NCBI GenBank assembly: GCA_022825725.1
Contig: JAJDWE010000038.1
Coordinates: 1 to 64,000, forward strand
Direction of reading: 5' to 3'
DNA from: Gemmatimonadota bacterium
GTDB lineage: Bacteria > Gemmatimonadota > Gemmatimonadetes > Palauibacterales > Palauibacteraceae
Length of the DNA: 64,000 nucleotides
In this document: positions 34,821 to 44,401 of the stretch, one piece after another
Numbering within the stretch: the first letter of the stretch is position 1
Layout: every line of letters begins with the position of its first letter
Position numbers and translations under genes: made by a program
The notes under the pieces: generated by a model
Databases searched by the model: none
Seen by the model: the letters and a program-made list of their open reading frames with translations, nothing else
What the model was told of the DNA's origin: nothing

Positions 34821-35927
34821 TTGGCTCTCAAGCTGAAAGCAGACCAGGTTCTCCTGCTCCTTCTCGTCTTCGTTCCCATCACGCTCGTTCTCGAGTACGT
34901 CGTCCACGCGTCGGCGACCACGCTCTTTCTTACCTCCGCCGTCGCGATCGTTCCCCTCGCCGGAATCATGGGGAAGTCCACCGAGATGCTGGCCGAGCAC
35001 GTGGGCGCCGGTCTCGGGGGACTCCTCAACGCGACATTCGGGAACGCCGCAGAGTTGATCATCGCGATCTTCGCCCTCAGAGCGGGGCTGCACGATCTGG
35101 TGAAGGCGTCGCTCACGGGGTCGATCATCGGGAACATCCTCCTCATCTTCGGATTGAGCGCGCTGCTCGGCGGCCTGAAGTTCCGCAAGCAAGTCTTCAA
35201 CCGGACGGCGGCCAAGCTGGGCTCGACTCTCCTTCTCCTGAGCGCGGTCGGACTCGTCATCCCGTCGCTGCTGCACTATCTGCGGGATGGGGCGGAGTCC
35301 GGGGCGGCGGCGGCGGGAGCCGGGTCAGGGTCGCTGAGCCTCGAGATCTCCGTCGTCCTCATCGTCTGCTACATCCTCTCGCTCGTCTTCGCGCTGCGGA
35401 CGCACGCGGATCTCTACCAGGGGACGGGGCACGCCGACGGCGAGACGCACGGGGCTCCCGCGTGGTCGAAGGGAAAGTCGTTCGCGGTCCTCGTAGGCGC
35501 GGCCGCGGTCGTGGGCTGGATGAGCGAGATCCTCGTCGGCGGAGCAGAGGAGGCGGCACACTCCCTGGGGATGACCGAGGTCTTCGTGGGCGTGATCGTG
35601 GTGGCCCTCGTCGGCAACGCGGCGGAACACTCGACTGCCGTGCTCGTCGCCCTCCGGAACAAGATGGATCTGTCGATTCAGATCGCGGTGGGCTCGTCCC
35701 TCCAGATCGCCCTCCTCATCGCCCCGCTCCTCGTCTTCCTCTCGTACGCGGTCGGGCCGGCGCCGATCGACCTCGTCTTTTCTCCGCTGGAAGTCGTGGC
35801 CGTGGCGGTCTCCGTCCTCGTCGTGGGGCAGATCGCGGATGATGGCCAGACGCACTGGATGGAGGGCGTGCTTCTCCTCGCCGTCTACGTCGTGCTCGGA
35901 CTCGCCTTCTTCAACCTCCCCGGCTAG
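34821..35927 (+). CDS. Ca2+/H+ antiporter, CaCA (Cax/ChaA) family
   Basis: Inner-membrane exchanger that expels calcium using protons. 368 residues from TTG 34821, which has GGAGGAG six bases upstream. The frame remains open upstream only by crossing tRNA-Cys, so longer starts are rejected. Ten or eleven hydrophobic helices with the two family repeats: [17 protein letters not shown] near residue 75 and [17 protein letters not shown] near residue 260. An acidic/Gly linker (about 165-175) separates the halves. Confidence 0.92.
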   Translation: MALKLKADQVLLLLLVFVPITLVLEYVVHASATTLFLTSAVAIVPLAGIMGKSTEMLAEHVGAGLGGLLNATFGNAAELIIAIFALRAGLHDLVKASLTGSIIGNILLIFGLSALLGGLKFRKQVFNRTAAKLGSTLLLLSAVGLVIPSLLHYLRDGAESGAAAAGAGSGSLSLEISVVLIVCYILSLVFALRTHADLYQGTGHADGETHGAPAWSKGKSFAVLVGAAAVVGWMSEILVGGAEEAAHSLGMTEVFVGVIVVALVGNAAEHSTAVLVALRNKMDLSIQIAVGSSLQIALLIAPLLVFLSYAVGPAPIDLVFSPLEVVAVAVSVLVVGQIADDGQTHWMEGVLLLAVYVVLGLAFFNLPG

Positions 35928-35944
35928 CAGTCCGGCCGGGAGCC

Positions 35945-35976
35945 GGCGGCGGGTCCGGGTGCCGCCGCGGGACCCG
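35945..35976 (+). terminator. possible hairpin after the antiporter gene
   Basis: CGGGTCC (35950-35956) can pair with GGACCCG (35970-35976), or GGCGGC (35945-35950) with GCCGCC (35961-35966), 18 bases after the stop. No T run. The rest of the 230-base gap to 36160 holds another imperfect GC-rich hairpin (36020-36060) and nothing else I can identify. Confidence 0.35.
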
Positions 35977-36159
35977 ACGCGAAGCAACGCTTCTCGAACT
36001 CGGCGCGTCTCAGTGTCCCGGACCCGCGGAACTTCTGACCGCTTCGCGGGGTCCGGACTGACGGGAGAACTGAAGCCGGGGCGGCGGATCACCCTCCTGT
36101 GGCAGGGACGACGTTGGGATGAAGTCGGTTGTACCGAAGTGGTCGCGTGCGCCCCGGCC

Positions 36160-36477
36160 TCACTCCACTCGCCCACCTGCCTCGTAATCGGGGTCTTCCA
36201 GCCGACGCTCGAGGAGTTGTTCGGTGAACGCCTGTCGCTCGGCGATCTGTCCCACCTGGTCCTGCAGCTCGGAAAGCGTCTGAAGCATGCGGTCGTTCGC
36301 CGCCGGACCCGGCAAGGCGTCCTGTACCCCGCCGGCGAGCTGGTCCGCCCGATCTCGCGCCGCCTGCTCGAGGAAGTAGGCCAGCTTGCGAGACAGCGGG
36401 AAGAGGACGATGCCTCCGGTGATGATCAGCACGATCGTGGAGACGAACGCGAAGACGACGACCAGATCCATGTCCAT
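36160..36477 (-). CDS. small membrane-anchored coiled-coil protein, function unknown
   Basis: 105 residues. One N-terminal membrane helix (about residues 5-28) is followed by a charged helical stretch (AYFLEQAARDRADQL) and a second coiled-coil segment (LQTLSELQDQVGQIAERQAF). The ATG has a strong AGGAGG at good spacing. It is convergent with the antiporter and divergent from the amidase. No family recognised. Confidence 0.6.
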   Translation of the reverse strand: MDMDLVVVFAFVSTIVLIITGGIVLFPLSRKLAYFLEQAARDRADQLAGGVQDALPGPAANDRMLQTLSELQDQVGQIAERQAFTEQLLERRLEDPDYEAGGRVE

Positions 36478-36659
36478 GCCGAGCCTCCTGGATCACAGGT
36501 GGGGGTTGGGGCCGACATCCGACCGCGGCGCGATACGTGATGTGGACGGATACGGTGCGGACGCAAGAATGACGGTCGGAGTTTCGCGGGCGGCTTGTCG
36601 GTTCGCGAATCACTCCGCAGTGTGACCGTCTGACGTTACCCCGGCCACAGGAGGCGAGC

Positions 36660-38324
36660 GTGTCTGAAGACGTCGACAGGAGAGGTGCGGAGGCGGCGGA
36701 GGGGGGGATGCGGCGGCGGGGCTTCCTGAAGGTCACCGCGGCGGCCACCGCGGCGGGGGCCCTCGATCCCCGGACGCTCGTGGCCGCTCCGACGCGGACC
36801 CCATCCGATCCCGGCACCGCGGGACTGCGGGACGCGCACGAGGCCGCTCAGGAGGACGTCATCGCGCTCGGGAACGGGGAGCCGCCGGCGCTTCAGTTCC
36901 AGGCCTGGCCGGGCGGGACGGGGGCGCTGCTGGAGAAGTACTGGCGCGCGGGGATGAACCCGTTCGAGAAGACCCCGATCGATGTCGAACCCTGGGAGGG
37001 GTCCGTGCCGTCCACCGAGGAGGAGATCGCGTTTCTCCCGGTGCACCGGCTGTCGGCGCTCGTCAGGGAACGGCGGGTCTCGCCGACGGAACTTTTCGAC
37101 ATCTACATGGAGCGCATGAAGCGCTACGACCCCGTGCTGCTGTGCGCGGTGACGATCCTCGAGGACCGGGGCCGGGAAGAGGCGGAGCAGGCGGAAGCCG
37201 AGATCCGCGCGGGCGAATGGCGCGGCCCCCTGCACGGAATCCCCTACGGCGTAAAGGACCTCTTCTCGACCGTCGGGGCGCGGACGACCTGGGGCTCCGC
37301 GGCGTTCCAGACCCAGATGATCGAAGAGGATGCGGAAGTCGTGCGCCGGCTGAACGCGGCGGGCGCTGTGCTCATCGCGAAGCTCGCGACGGGAGAGTTC
37401 GCGCGGGGCGACCGCTGGTATCGCGGCCGGACGCTGAATCCGTGGAACCTGGCCTGGGGATCGAGCGGCTCTTCCGCCGGGCCGGGGTCGGCGACGGCGG
37501 CGGGCTGCGTCGCGTTCTCGATCGGCACCGAGACGCGCGGGTCCATCGTCTCCCCGAGCCGCCGGAACGGGCTCAGCGCCCTCCGCCCCACCTTCGGTCG
37601 CGTGAGCCGCTACGGAGGCATGGTGCTCTCCTGGAGCATGGACAAGACGGGCCCGATGTGCCGCACGATCGAGGACTGTGCCCTCGTGTTCAACGAGATC
37701 CACGGCTCGGACGAGAAGGACCCCGCCTCCATCACGACGCCGTTCCGTTTCGAGCGGAACCCGGACCTGGGCGCGCTCTCGATCGGATACACGGAGGACG
37801 CACCGCACTCCTTCGTCGAGAAACTCGAGGAGCTGGGGGCGCGGCCGCAGCTCATGCGCGAGCTGCCCGCCCAGGCGGCGAGTTCGCTCGGCGCGGAGTC
37901 GTCGTCCGCCTTCGATTTCCACGTGGCCCCGGGCGGGGAACTGCCTCCGGTGCCCGAAGGGCTCAGCGAGGTGGAGGAGCGCGACTTCACGCGGTTCCGC
38001 CGTGGGCGCGAGGGTCTGGCGATGGACTACGTGCATGCGCAGCGACGGCGCCACATCGTGATGAAGCGCATGGCCGAGGCGATGGAGGGGTTCGACATGT
38101 TCGCCACCGGCTCGGGAGAGGTGGGGCTCACAAACGAGACGGGACACCCCGCGGCCGTCGTGCAGTACGGCTTCGGCCCCCTCGGGCCCGAGGGCGAGGA
38201 GGCGGAGCAACCCCTGACGACGACGCTGATCGGCGACCTGTTCGCGGACGACAGGATCCTGAGCGTGGCGCATGCCTTCCAGGCAGCGACGGACTGGCAC
38301 ACGCGGCACCCCGCCCTCGATTGA
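36660..38324 (+). CDS. Tat-exported amidase (amidase signature family)
   Basis: Hydrolyses a carbon-nitrogen amide bond; the substrate is unknown. 554 residues from GTG 36660 (AGGAGG upstream); an ATG at 36708 with a G-rich leader is an alternative. The signal is twin-arginine type: MRRRGFLKVTAAATAAGAL. The catalytic triad is visible as Lys in GIPYGVKDLFSTVG, cis-Ser in WGSSGSSAGPGSATAAG and nucleophile Ser in GTETRGSIVSPS. The region after about residue 380 diverges from standard amidases and is Glu-rich. Probably acts in the periplasm. Confidence 0.85.
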   Translation: MSEDVDRRGAEAAEGGMRRRGFLKVTAAATAAGALDPRTLVAAPTRTPSDPGTAGLRDAHEAAQEDVIALGNGEPPALQFQAWPGGTGALLEKYWRAGMNPFEKTPIDVEPWEGSVPSTEEEIAFLPVHRLSALVRERRVSPTELFDIYMERMKRYDPVLLCAVTILEDRGREEAEQAEAEIRAGEWRGPLHGIPYGVKDLFSTVGARTTWGSAAFQTQMIEEDAEVVRRLNAAGAVLIAKLATGEFARGDRWYRGRTLNPWNLAWGSSGSSAGPGSATAAGCVAFSIGTETRGSIVSPSRRNGLSALRPTFGRVSRYGGMVLSWSMDKTGPMCRTIEDCALVFNEIHGSDEKDPASITTPFRFERNPDLGALSIGYTEDAPHSFVEKLEELGARPQLMRELPAQAASSLGAESSSAFDFHVAPGGELPPVPEGLSEVEERDFTRFRRGREGLAMDYVHAQRRRHIVMKRMAEAMEGFDMFATGSGEVGLTNETGHPAAVVQYGFGPLGPEGEEAEQPLTTTLIGDLFADDRILSVAHAFQAATDWHTRHPALD

Positions 38325-38372
38325 CGGCGGACCTCGATTGAGCGGGGAACTTCGACAGACGGAGGACGAAGG

Positions 38373-39647
38373 ATGAACAGAATGCCCAGGCGCCTCCTGT
38401 GGGGCGTGCTCCCGGTGCTTGTGGTCGGCGCGGCCCTCGCGGTGGCGGGCGTCCCGGGGTCGTCGGCGGCCGAGTCGGACGCGGGCCGCCTCGAGCGGCT
38501 CAGCGGCGCTTTGGAGTCCTACGTGGAGGAGGGGGAACTGGCCGGCGCCGTCGCGCTTATCGCGCACGAAGGCGAGATCTCCTACCTGGAGGCGGTCGGC
38601 CACCGCGACGTCGCGGCCGGCGACCCCATGGAGACGGACGACATCTTCCGCATCGCCTCGCAGACGAAGGCGATCGTGAGCGTCGGTGTCATGATCCTGC
38701 AGGAAGAGGGGGGGCTCCTCATCTCCGACGCGCTCGGCCGCCATCTGCCCGAGTACATGGAGACGACGGTCGCCGTCGCCGATGGAGCCGGAGGGTACGA
38801 CATCGTCCCGGCGAGCCGGCGGATCACGATCCGGGATCTGCTCACGCACACGGCCGGCATCGGCTACGGGGGCGGCCCCGCGGCGGAGTTGTGGGAGGAG
38901 GCGGGGATCCAGGGCTGGTACTTCGCGCACCGCGACGAGCCGGTCCGCGAGACGGTACGGCGCATGGCCGCGCTCCCCATGGACGCGCAGCCGGGCGAGC
39001 GTTTCGTGTACGGCTATGCCACGGACATCCTCGGCGCCCTCGTCGAGGAGGTGTCGGGCGAGCCGCTGGATGACTTCCTCCGCACGCGGATCTTCGAGCC
39101 GCTGGGCATGGTGGACACGCACTTCTACCTGCCGGAGGAGAAGCGCGACCGGCTCAGCGTCGTGTATTCGGCTGCGGAGGGCGAACTTTCGCCGGCGCCC
39201 GATCCGGGCGGCATGGTTGGCCAGGGCGCGTACGTCGACGGCCCGCGCACGAGCTTCTCCGGCGGCGCGGGGCTCCTCTCCACCGCCCACGACTACGCCC
39301 GCTTCCTGCAGATGATGCTGAACGGCGGCGAACTCGACGGCGCCCGCATCCTGTCGAGCAAGAGCGTCGACCTCATGACGGTCAATCACGTGGGGGACCG
39401 GTTCAACCGGGACGGCGGGGTCGGGTTCGGTCTCGGCTTCAGCGTGCTGGCCGACCTCGGGGCGCGCGGAACCCCCGGCTCGGTCGGCGAGTACGGATGG
39501 GGCGGCGCGTACCATTCGACGTACTGGGTGGATCCCGCCGAGGATCTCGTCGTCGTCTACTTCACGCAGCTCATCCCGACGGGCGGCGTGGACGACCACG
39601 CGAAGCTGCGCACGCTGGTGTACCAGGCGCTCGACGAGTTGCAATAG
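38373..39647 (+). CDS. exported serine hydrolase, beta-lactamase class C / esterase family
   Basis: 424 residues with an N-terminal signal (about 1-32). The Ser-x-x-Lys active site is [14 protein letters not shown] near residue 104. The Tyr of the second motif is in [14 protein letters not shown] near residue 215. [10 protein letters not shown] near residue 375 takes the place of the KTG/HxG strand. Such proteins are peptidases or esterases more often than antibiotic-resistance enzymes. It starts 48 bases after the amidase stop, so the two may share a transcript and act on related extracytoplasmic substrates. Confidence 0.83.
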   Translation: MNRMPRRLLWGVLPVLVVGAALAVAGVPGSSAAESDAGRLERLSGALESYVEEGELAGAVALIAHEGEISYLEAVGHRDVAAGDPMETDDIFRIASQTKAIVSVGVMILQEEGGLLISDALGRHLPEYMETTVAVADGAGGYDIVPASRRITIRDLLTHTAGIGYGGGPAAELWEEAGIQGWYFAHRDEPVRETVRRMAALPMDAQPGERFVYGYATDILGALVEEVSGEPLDDFLRTRIFEPLGMVDTHFYLPEEKRDRLSVVYSAAEGELSPAPDPGGMVGQGAYVDGPRTSFSGGAGLLSTAHDYARFLQMMLNGGELDGARILSSKSVDLMTVNHVGDRFNRDGGVGFGLGFSVLADLGARGTPGSVGEYGWGGAYHSTYWVDPAEDLVVVYFTQLIPTGGVDDHAKLRTLVYQALDELQ

Positions 39648-39691
39648 CCGCGCGCGGCCCGCTGTTGTAGATCTGAGGGCCGCGCTCGCGA

Positions 39692-39775
39692 GCCGGAGTG
39701 GCGGAACTGGCAGACGCGCCGGACTCAAAATCCGGTGGGAGCAATCCCTTGAGGGTTCGAGTCCCTCCTCCGGCA
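39692..39775 (+). tRNA. tRNA-Leu (anticodon CAA)
   Basis: 84-base class II tRNA. Acceptor GCCGGAG/CTCCGGC, anticodon stem CCGGA/TCCGG with loop CTCAAAA giving anticodon CAA (39726-39728), a long variable arm (TGGGAGCAATCCCTT), T loop TTCGAGT and discriminator A. The 3' CCA is not encoded. It lies 40 bases upstream of the dehydrogenase start. Confidence 0.97.
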
Positions 39776-39815
39776 TGACCCTTCGCCGTTTCCCCGACGA
39801 CACTGCGCCAGGCCC

Positions 39816-40796
39816 GTGACCCAGCCCACGCTTCGAACCGTCGCTGTCGTCGGGTCCGGAGTCATCGGGCGGAGCTGGATCCGCGTTTTCGCGAGGGCCG
39901 GCTGCGAGACGCGCGTCTTCGACCCCGACTCGGAGCAGTTGGCGCGCGCCCTCGACTGGGCGCGGGAGTCCGCGCGGGAGGATGAGGCCCGCGGGTTCAT
40001 CGACGCCGGGGCCGCCGCCGGCGAAGGACGGGCGACCCACCGCTGTGACGCGCTGGACGAGGCGCTGTCGGGCGCCGGATGGGTGCAGGAGAGCGGTCCG
40101 GAAACGCTCGCGGTCAAGCAGCGGATCTTCGCTGAACTGGATGCCGCGGCGGATCCCGGCACGATTCTGGCGAGTTCGACATCCGCCCACGACATGTCGC
40201 GGGTCGCGGAGGGTCTCGGGGGTTCCGACCGTTGCGTCGTCGCGCACCCCGTGAATCCGCCGCACGTCATTCCCGTCGTGGAGGTCCTTCCCGGAGAGCG
40301 CACACGTCCCGAAGTCCTGACCGCCGCGCTCGCCTTTCTCCGGAGCGTGGGGCAGTCTCCCGTGCAGATGAACCGCTACCTGAACGGCTTCCTCCTCAAC
40401 CGGCTCCAGGCCGCGCTGATCCGGGAGGCCGTCTTCCTGTACGGAACGGGGGCGGCTTCCGTGGAGGCGATTGACACGGTGGTGCGGGAGGGCCTGGGGC
40501 TGCGCTGGGCGCTGCTCGGACCTTTCGGGACCGGCCATACGAACGCGGACGGCGGCGCGGGCGAGTACTTCCGGCGCTACGGCGACGCGTACCGTCAGAT
40601 GTGGCGGGAGCTCGAAAATGACCCGGAGTTTTCGGATCGCGTGATCGACGGGATCCACGAGGAGACGGAGGAGGTGTACGGGGTCTCCGCCACCGAGGCC
40701 CTCTGCGTCTGGCGCGACCGGCTGGTGCGGCGCATCCGGGGGTTGAAGGACGACGATCCCCCGCCCGGAGGTCCGACGCGGGAGACCGGTCGTTGA
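39816..40796 (+). CDS. 3-hydroxyacyl-CoA dehydrogenase-like NAD-dependent oxidoreductase (lambda-crystallin/gulonate dehydrogenase type)
   Basis: 326 residues from a GTG. The N-terminal Rossmann site is VVGSGVIGRSWIRVFARAG. The catalytic His segment reads HPVNPPHVIPVVEV, closer to lambda-crystallin/L-gulonate 3-dehydrogenase and L-carnitine dehydrogenase than to the HPFNPP of fatty-acid enzymes. The helical C-terminal domain has NRLQAALIREAVFL and GLGLRWALLGPF. The exact substrate is uncertain. It stands alone between tRNA-Leu and the BNR protein. Confidence 0.8.
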   Translation: MTQPTLRTVAVVGSGVIGRSWIRVFARAGCETRVFDPDSEQLARALDWARESAREDEARGFIDAGAAAGEGRATHRCDALDEALSGAGWVQESGPETLAVKQRIFAELDAAADPGTILASSTSAHDMSRVAEGLGGSDRCVVAHPVNPPHVIPVVEVLPGERTRPEVLTAALAFLRSVGQSPVQMNRYLNGFLLNRLQAALIREAVFLYGTGAASVEAIDTVVREGLGLRWALLGPFGTGHTNADGGAGEYFRRYGDAYRQMWRELENDPEFSDRVIDGIHEETEEVYGVSATEALCVWRDRLVRRIRGLKDDDPPPGGPTRETGR

Positions 40797-40926
40797 AGCG
40801 CGGTCGCCGAAGCGCGGGCGTCGGCCCATTCCTCAAACGCCGGACCACGCGCGGGTGTCTATTCACTTGCGCCCATGAAGCACCACTGCGCCCACGAGGC
40901 ACTACTACAGTCAGGAGCCGCGAATC

Positions 40927-43900
40927 ATGCTGAAGCGCGCTTTTCTCCCTGTCGTCTTCGCGACAATCATCCTCCCGGCCTCGACGACCGCCCAGGAGGC
41001 CGTGGCCAATGAGGATTTCATGGCCGAGATGGAATGGCGTTCCATCGGTCCCGCGAACATGGCCGGGCGGGTGACGGACATCGAAGGTATCCCCGGCACC
41101 GGCACCTTTTTCATCGCCGGCGCGACGAGCGGGATCTGGAAGACGACGAACAACGGGACGACCTACCGGCCCGTCTTCGACAACGAGCGGGTGATCTCGA
41201 TGGGCGACCTCGCGATCGCGCCGAGCAACCCCGACATCGTGTGGGCCGGGACCGGCGAGGAGGACTCGCGCAACTCGATCTCGCCCGGAGGCGGCATCTA
41301 CAAGTCCGTCGACGGCGGGCTCACGTGGGAGCTGAAGGGGCTCGAGGACACGCAGGCGATCGGCCGCATCGTCGTCCACCCGATCAAGGCGGACTGGGTG
41401 TACGTCGCCGCGCTCGGGCACCCGTGGGGGGCGAACGAGGAGCGCGGGCTGTACCGCACGAAGGACGGCGGCGACACGTGGGAGCGGATCAACTTCGTCT
41501 CCGAGGACGCCGGCTTCGTCGACATCGACATGCACCCGCAGAACCCGGACATCCTGTGGGCGACGAGCTGGGAGCGCGTGCGCGGCCCGTACTTCTTCAA
41601 CAGCGGCGGCCCCGGGAGCGCGATCTGGAAGTCCACCGACGCCGGCGACACGTGGGAGAAGGTGGAAGGCAACGGCCTCCCCGAGACGATGCTCGGGCGG
41701 CTCGAGATCGCGATCGCGCCGAGCTATCCGCAGGTCATGTACGCGATGGTCGAGGCGGAGGCTCCGGAGGAGGCGGATGAAGACGGCGACCGCCACGCCT
41801 CCGGCCTGTACCGCTCCGCCGACGGCGGCGCGACGTGGGAGTTCATGAACTCGAACAACTCCCGGCCCTTCTACTATTCCGGCGTCTGGGTCTCACCGGA
41901 CGATCCCGACTTCATCTACTGGTCGTCCCTCTTCTTTTCCCGGGACGGGGGCCGCACGGTCGGGAACCCGGCCCAGGGCGTCCACGTCGACTACCACGCA
42001 CTGTGGTGGGATCCGACGAACCCGGACCACTTCATACTGGGCAACGACGGCGGGATCGCGATCACATGGGACCGGGGCGGGAACTTCGAGTTCCCCAACC
42101 GCATTCCCATGGGTCAATTCTATGCGGTCAGCTACAACATGGACACGCCGTACCGCGTCTGCGGCGGACTGCAGGACAACTACACGTGGTGCGGGCCGAG
42201 CGCGCGCGCCGGAGGCTCGATCGACAATCACATGTGGTATTCGATCGGGGGCGGCGACGGCTTCTACGCGCCGCAGGACCCCACGAACCCGGACATCGTG
42301 TTCGGCGAATCGCAGCAGGGGCGGATCTACTGGCGGAACACGCGCACGGGCGAGCGGCACCAGCTGCAGCACCCCGACTGGCGCGAGCGCACGCAGACGC
42401 TCCGCGACTCGATCGCGATCCTGACGGGGGACGACCCCGACAACCCCCCGGCCGGAAACGTCGCGCAGATCGAGGAGTTGCAGGCCCTCGTCGCGCAGGA
42501 CTCCGCGCTGTACGACATGCGGTTCAACTGGAACACGCCGCTCGAATTGTCGCCGCACGATCCGCAGACGCTGTACATCGGGGCGAACCGCGTCCTGAAG
42601 TGGACGTACGACACCGACGAGATGACGCCGATCTCGGACGACCTCACGTACGCGGACCCGGAGAAGATCGAGATCGCGTACAACACGACGGGCGGCATCA
42701 CGCCGGACGTCACGGGGGCCGAGAACTTCGCCACGATCGTCTCGCTCGCCGAGTCGAAGCTCAACGAGGGCGAGCTCTACGCGGGGACCGACGATGGCCG
42801 CGTGTGGCGGACGCCCGAGGGGGCGGAGTGGATCGAACTCACGGATCGCTTCGACGGCGTTCCGGAGGGGACGTACGTGAGCCGGATCGAGGCCTCGAGC
42901 CATGACCCGAACCGCTTCTACGTGACGTTCGACAACCACCGGCGCGACGACTACACGCCGTACGTCTACGTGACGGACGACGCCGGCGAGAGCTTCCGCT
43001 CGATCTCGTCCAATCTCCCGACCGGGGCGCCGGACTTCGTGCACGTGGTTCGGGAAGACCCCGTGAACCCGGATCTCCTCTTCGTGGGGACGGACGTGGG
43101 GGCCTACGTGTCGACGGACCGGGGCGGCTCGTGGTCGCGCTTCATGAACGGGCTGCCCACGGTGCCGGTCCACGATCTGAAGATCCATCCGCGCGAGAGC
43201 GAGATCATCGCCGGGACGCACGGGCGCTCCATCTTCGTGGCGGACATCTCGCTCCTGCAGCAACTGGACGGCGGACGCCTGCCCGAGGCCGTGACGGTGT
43301 TCCAGCCGAAGACGGCGATCCAGTTCGGGGATCCGCCGGTGGGCGGCGAGTTCATCGCGCAGAGCACGTTCCAGGCGGACGCGGGGAGCTACGGCGCCGA
43401 GATCTCCTACTACGTCCCGGAGGATGTCGCCGAAGCGCTCGCCGAGGCGGCCGAGGAGGAGGCCGAGGAGGAGGCCGAAGAAGAGGACGAGGCCGAGGCC
43501 GAGGAAGAGGCCCAAGCGGAGGCTCCGGGCGCCGCGGCGCAGGCCGCCTTCGCGATGCGCGGGGGCATGGCGGCGGCACGGGGCGGAAACCGTCCGCAGG
43601 CCTCGATCGCGATCCTGAACGCGGCGGGAGACACCGTGCAGACGATGAACGGATCGGCCTCGGCCGGCGTGCAGCGCGTGCGGTGGACGTTCAACCGGCG
43701 GGCCGCGCCGCGGGAGCCGTCGCCGGCGGATCGGCTGGACAGCCTGCGCACCGCCCGGCTCTACCAGACGGTGGGGGATTCGCTGGTCGAGCATGAGGGC
43801 GTCGCAAGGGAGACGATGGACCAGGTGCTCGACATGATGCAGGGCGGCAACCAGGGCGCGATCGTCCGCATGTTCACCGGCGGCGGTGGAGGCGGCGGCG

Positions 43901-44265
43901 CCGGGGGCTGGCAGGAGAGGCCCGCCGAGCGTTACCCGCAGCCCGGCAGGACCGGGCAGGGCGGAGGCCGGGGAGGGGGCCGCACCGCGGCCATGGCTGC
44001 CGCTGCGGCCGCCCGGAGCGGCGCCGATCCGGCGGCGATGCGCGAGGTCTTCCAGCAGGTGGGCGAGGCGATCCGCGACAGGGGCGGGATGTCCGTGATG
44101 CGTCGCTTCTTCGGCGGCGGCGGTGGCGGAGGCGGCCTGGCCGACCCCGGGACATACACCGTGGCGATCACGATCGGCGACGAAACCCATACGATCCCGC
44201 TCGAGGTCGTGCGGAAGGAAGGCTTCGGGTTCTGGGACGAGCCCGACGGAGAGAACGACCGCTAG
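40927..44265 (+). CDS. large exported BNR/VPS10-repeat (sortilin-like) beta-propeller protein
   Basis: 1112 residues with a Sec signal ending near residue 23 (LPASTTAQ). Residues about 30-800 carry repeated BNR-type Asp-box units (SGIWKTTNNGTTY, GIYKSVDGGLTWE, GLYRTKDGGDTWE, AIWKSTDAGDTWE), the mark of multi-blade propellers. The C-terminal third has an acidic Glu/Ala run (about 835-865) and several Gly-rich stretches (near 985, 1015 and 1065). This family is abundant in Gemmatimonadota. Its biochemical role is not established. AGGAG precedes the ATG, and a 13-base-pair hairpin follows the stop. Confidence 0.85.
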   Translation: MLKRAFLPVVFATIILPASTTAQEAVANEDFMAEMEWRSIGPANMAGRVTDIEGIPGTGTFFIAGATSGIWKTTNNGTTYRPVFDNERVISMGDLAIAPSNPDIVWAGTGEEDSRNSISPGGGIYKSVDGGLTWELKGLEDTQAIGRIVVHPIKADWVYVAALGHPWGANEERGLYRTKDGGDTWERINFVSEDAGFVDIDMHPQNPDILWATSWERVRGPYFFNSGGPGSAIWKSTDAGDTWEKVEGNGLPETMLGRLEIAIAPSYPQVMYAMVEAEAPEEADEDGDRHASGLYRSADGGATWEFMNSNNSRPFYYSGVWVSPDDPDFIYWSSLFFSRDGGRTVGNPAQGVHVDYHALWWDPTNPDHFILGNDGGIAITWDRGGNFEFPNRIPMGQFYAVSYNMDTPYRVCGGLQDNYTWCGPSARAGGSIDNHMWYSIGGGDGFYAPQDPTNPDIVFGESQQGRIYWRNTRTGERHQLQHPDWRERTQTLRDSIAILTGDDPDNPPAGNVAQIEELQALVAQDSALYDMRFNWNTPLELSPHDPQTLYIGANRVLKWTYDTDEMTPISDDLTYADPEKIEIAYNTTGGITPDVTGAENFATIVSLAESKLNEGELYAGTDDGRVWRTPEGAEWIELTDRFDGVPEGTYVSRIEASSHDPNRFYVTFDNHRRDDYTPYVYVTDDAGESFRSISSNLPTGAPDFVHVVREDPVNPDLLFVGTDVGAYVSTDRGGSWSRFMNGLPTVPVHDLKIHPRESEIIAGTHGRSIFVADISLLQQLDGGRLPEAVTVFQPKTAIQFGDPPVGGEFIAQSTFQADAGSYGAEISYYVPEDVAEALAEAAEEEAEEEAEEEDEAEAEEEAQAEAPGAAAQAAFAMRGGMAAARGGNRPQASIAILNAAGDTVQTMNGSASAGVQRVRWTFNRRAAPREPSPADRLDSLRTARLYQTVGDSLVEHEGVARETMDQVLDMMQGGNQGAIVRMFTGGGGGGGAGGWQERPAERYPQPGRTGQGGGRGGGRTAAMAAAAAARSGADPAAMREVFQQVGEAIRDRGGMSVMRRFFGGGGGGGGLADPGTYTVAITIGDETHTIPLEVVRKEGFGFWDEPDGENDR

Positions 44266-44286
44266 TCGGTCCGCGGCTCCCGTGGC

Positions 44287-44320
44287 CCGCCGGAGCGGCA
44301 AACGTTCGCCGCTCCGGCGG
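44287..44320 (+). terminator. perfect hairpin after the BNR-protein gene
   Basis: CCGCCGGAGCGGC (44287-44299) pairs with GCCGCTCCGGCGG (44308-44320) over 13 bases with an eight-base loop, 21 bases after the stop. No T run. It should end or stabilise the BNR-protein mRNA. Confidence 0.65.
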
Positions 44321-44335
44321 TGTCGCATGGCTCGG

Positions 44336-44341
44336 TAGCTT
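44336..44341 (+). promoter_or_regulatory. possible -10 element for the TolB/TPR gene
   Basis: TAGCTT 60 bases before the ATG matches the hexamer seen upstream of secD, thrS and others. The -35 position would fall in the preceding terminator hairpin and is not convincing. Confidence 0.25.
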
Positions 44342-44401
44342 TCAGCGTCGGGCCAGCGCGCCTCCGAAGGCCGGTGCGCCTCCGAAGACCGGGATGGGCG
44401 G

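Noticed and set aside
38373-39647. Antibiotic-resistance beta-lactamase
   Set aside because: The SxxK and Tyr motifs fit the wider serine hydrolase/esterase family, and the third motif is WGGAYHST rather than KTG; resistance function is not supported.
36636-40829. Very long open frame on the minus strand (about 1400 codons)
   Set aside because: It lies opposite the amidase, serine hydrolase, tRNA-Leu and dehydrogenase, is full of Arg/His/Pro low-complexity sequence and has no recognisable domain; a typical antisense artefact of GC-rich codon use.
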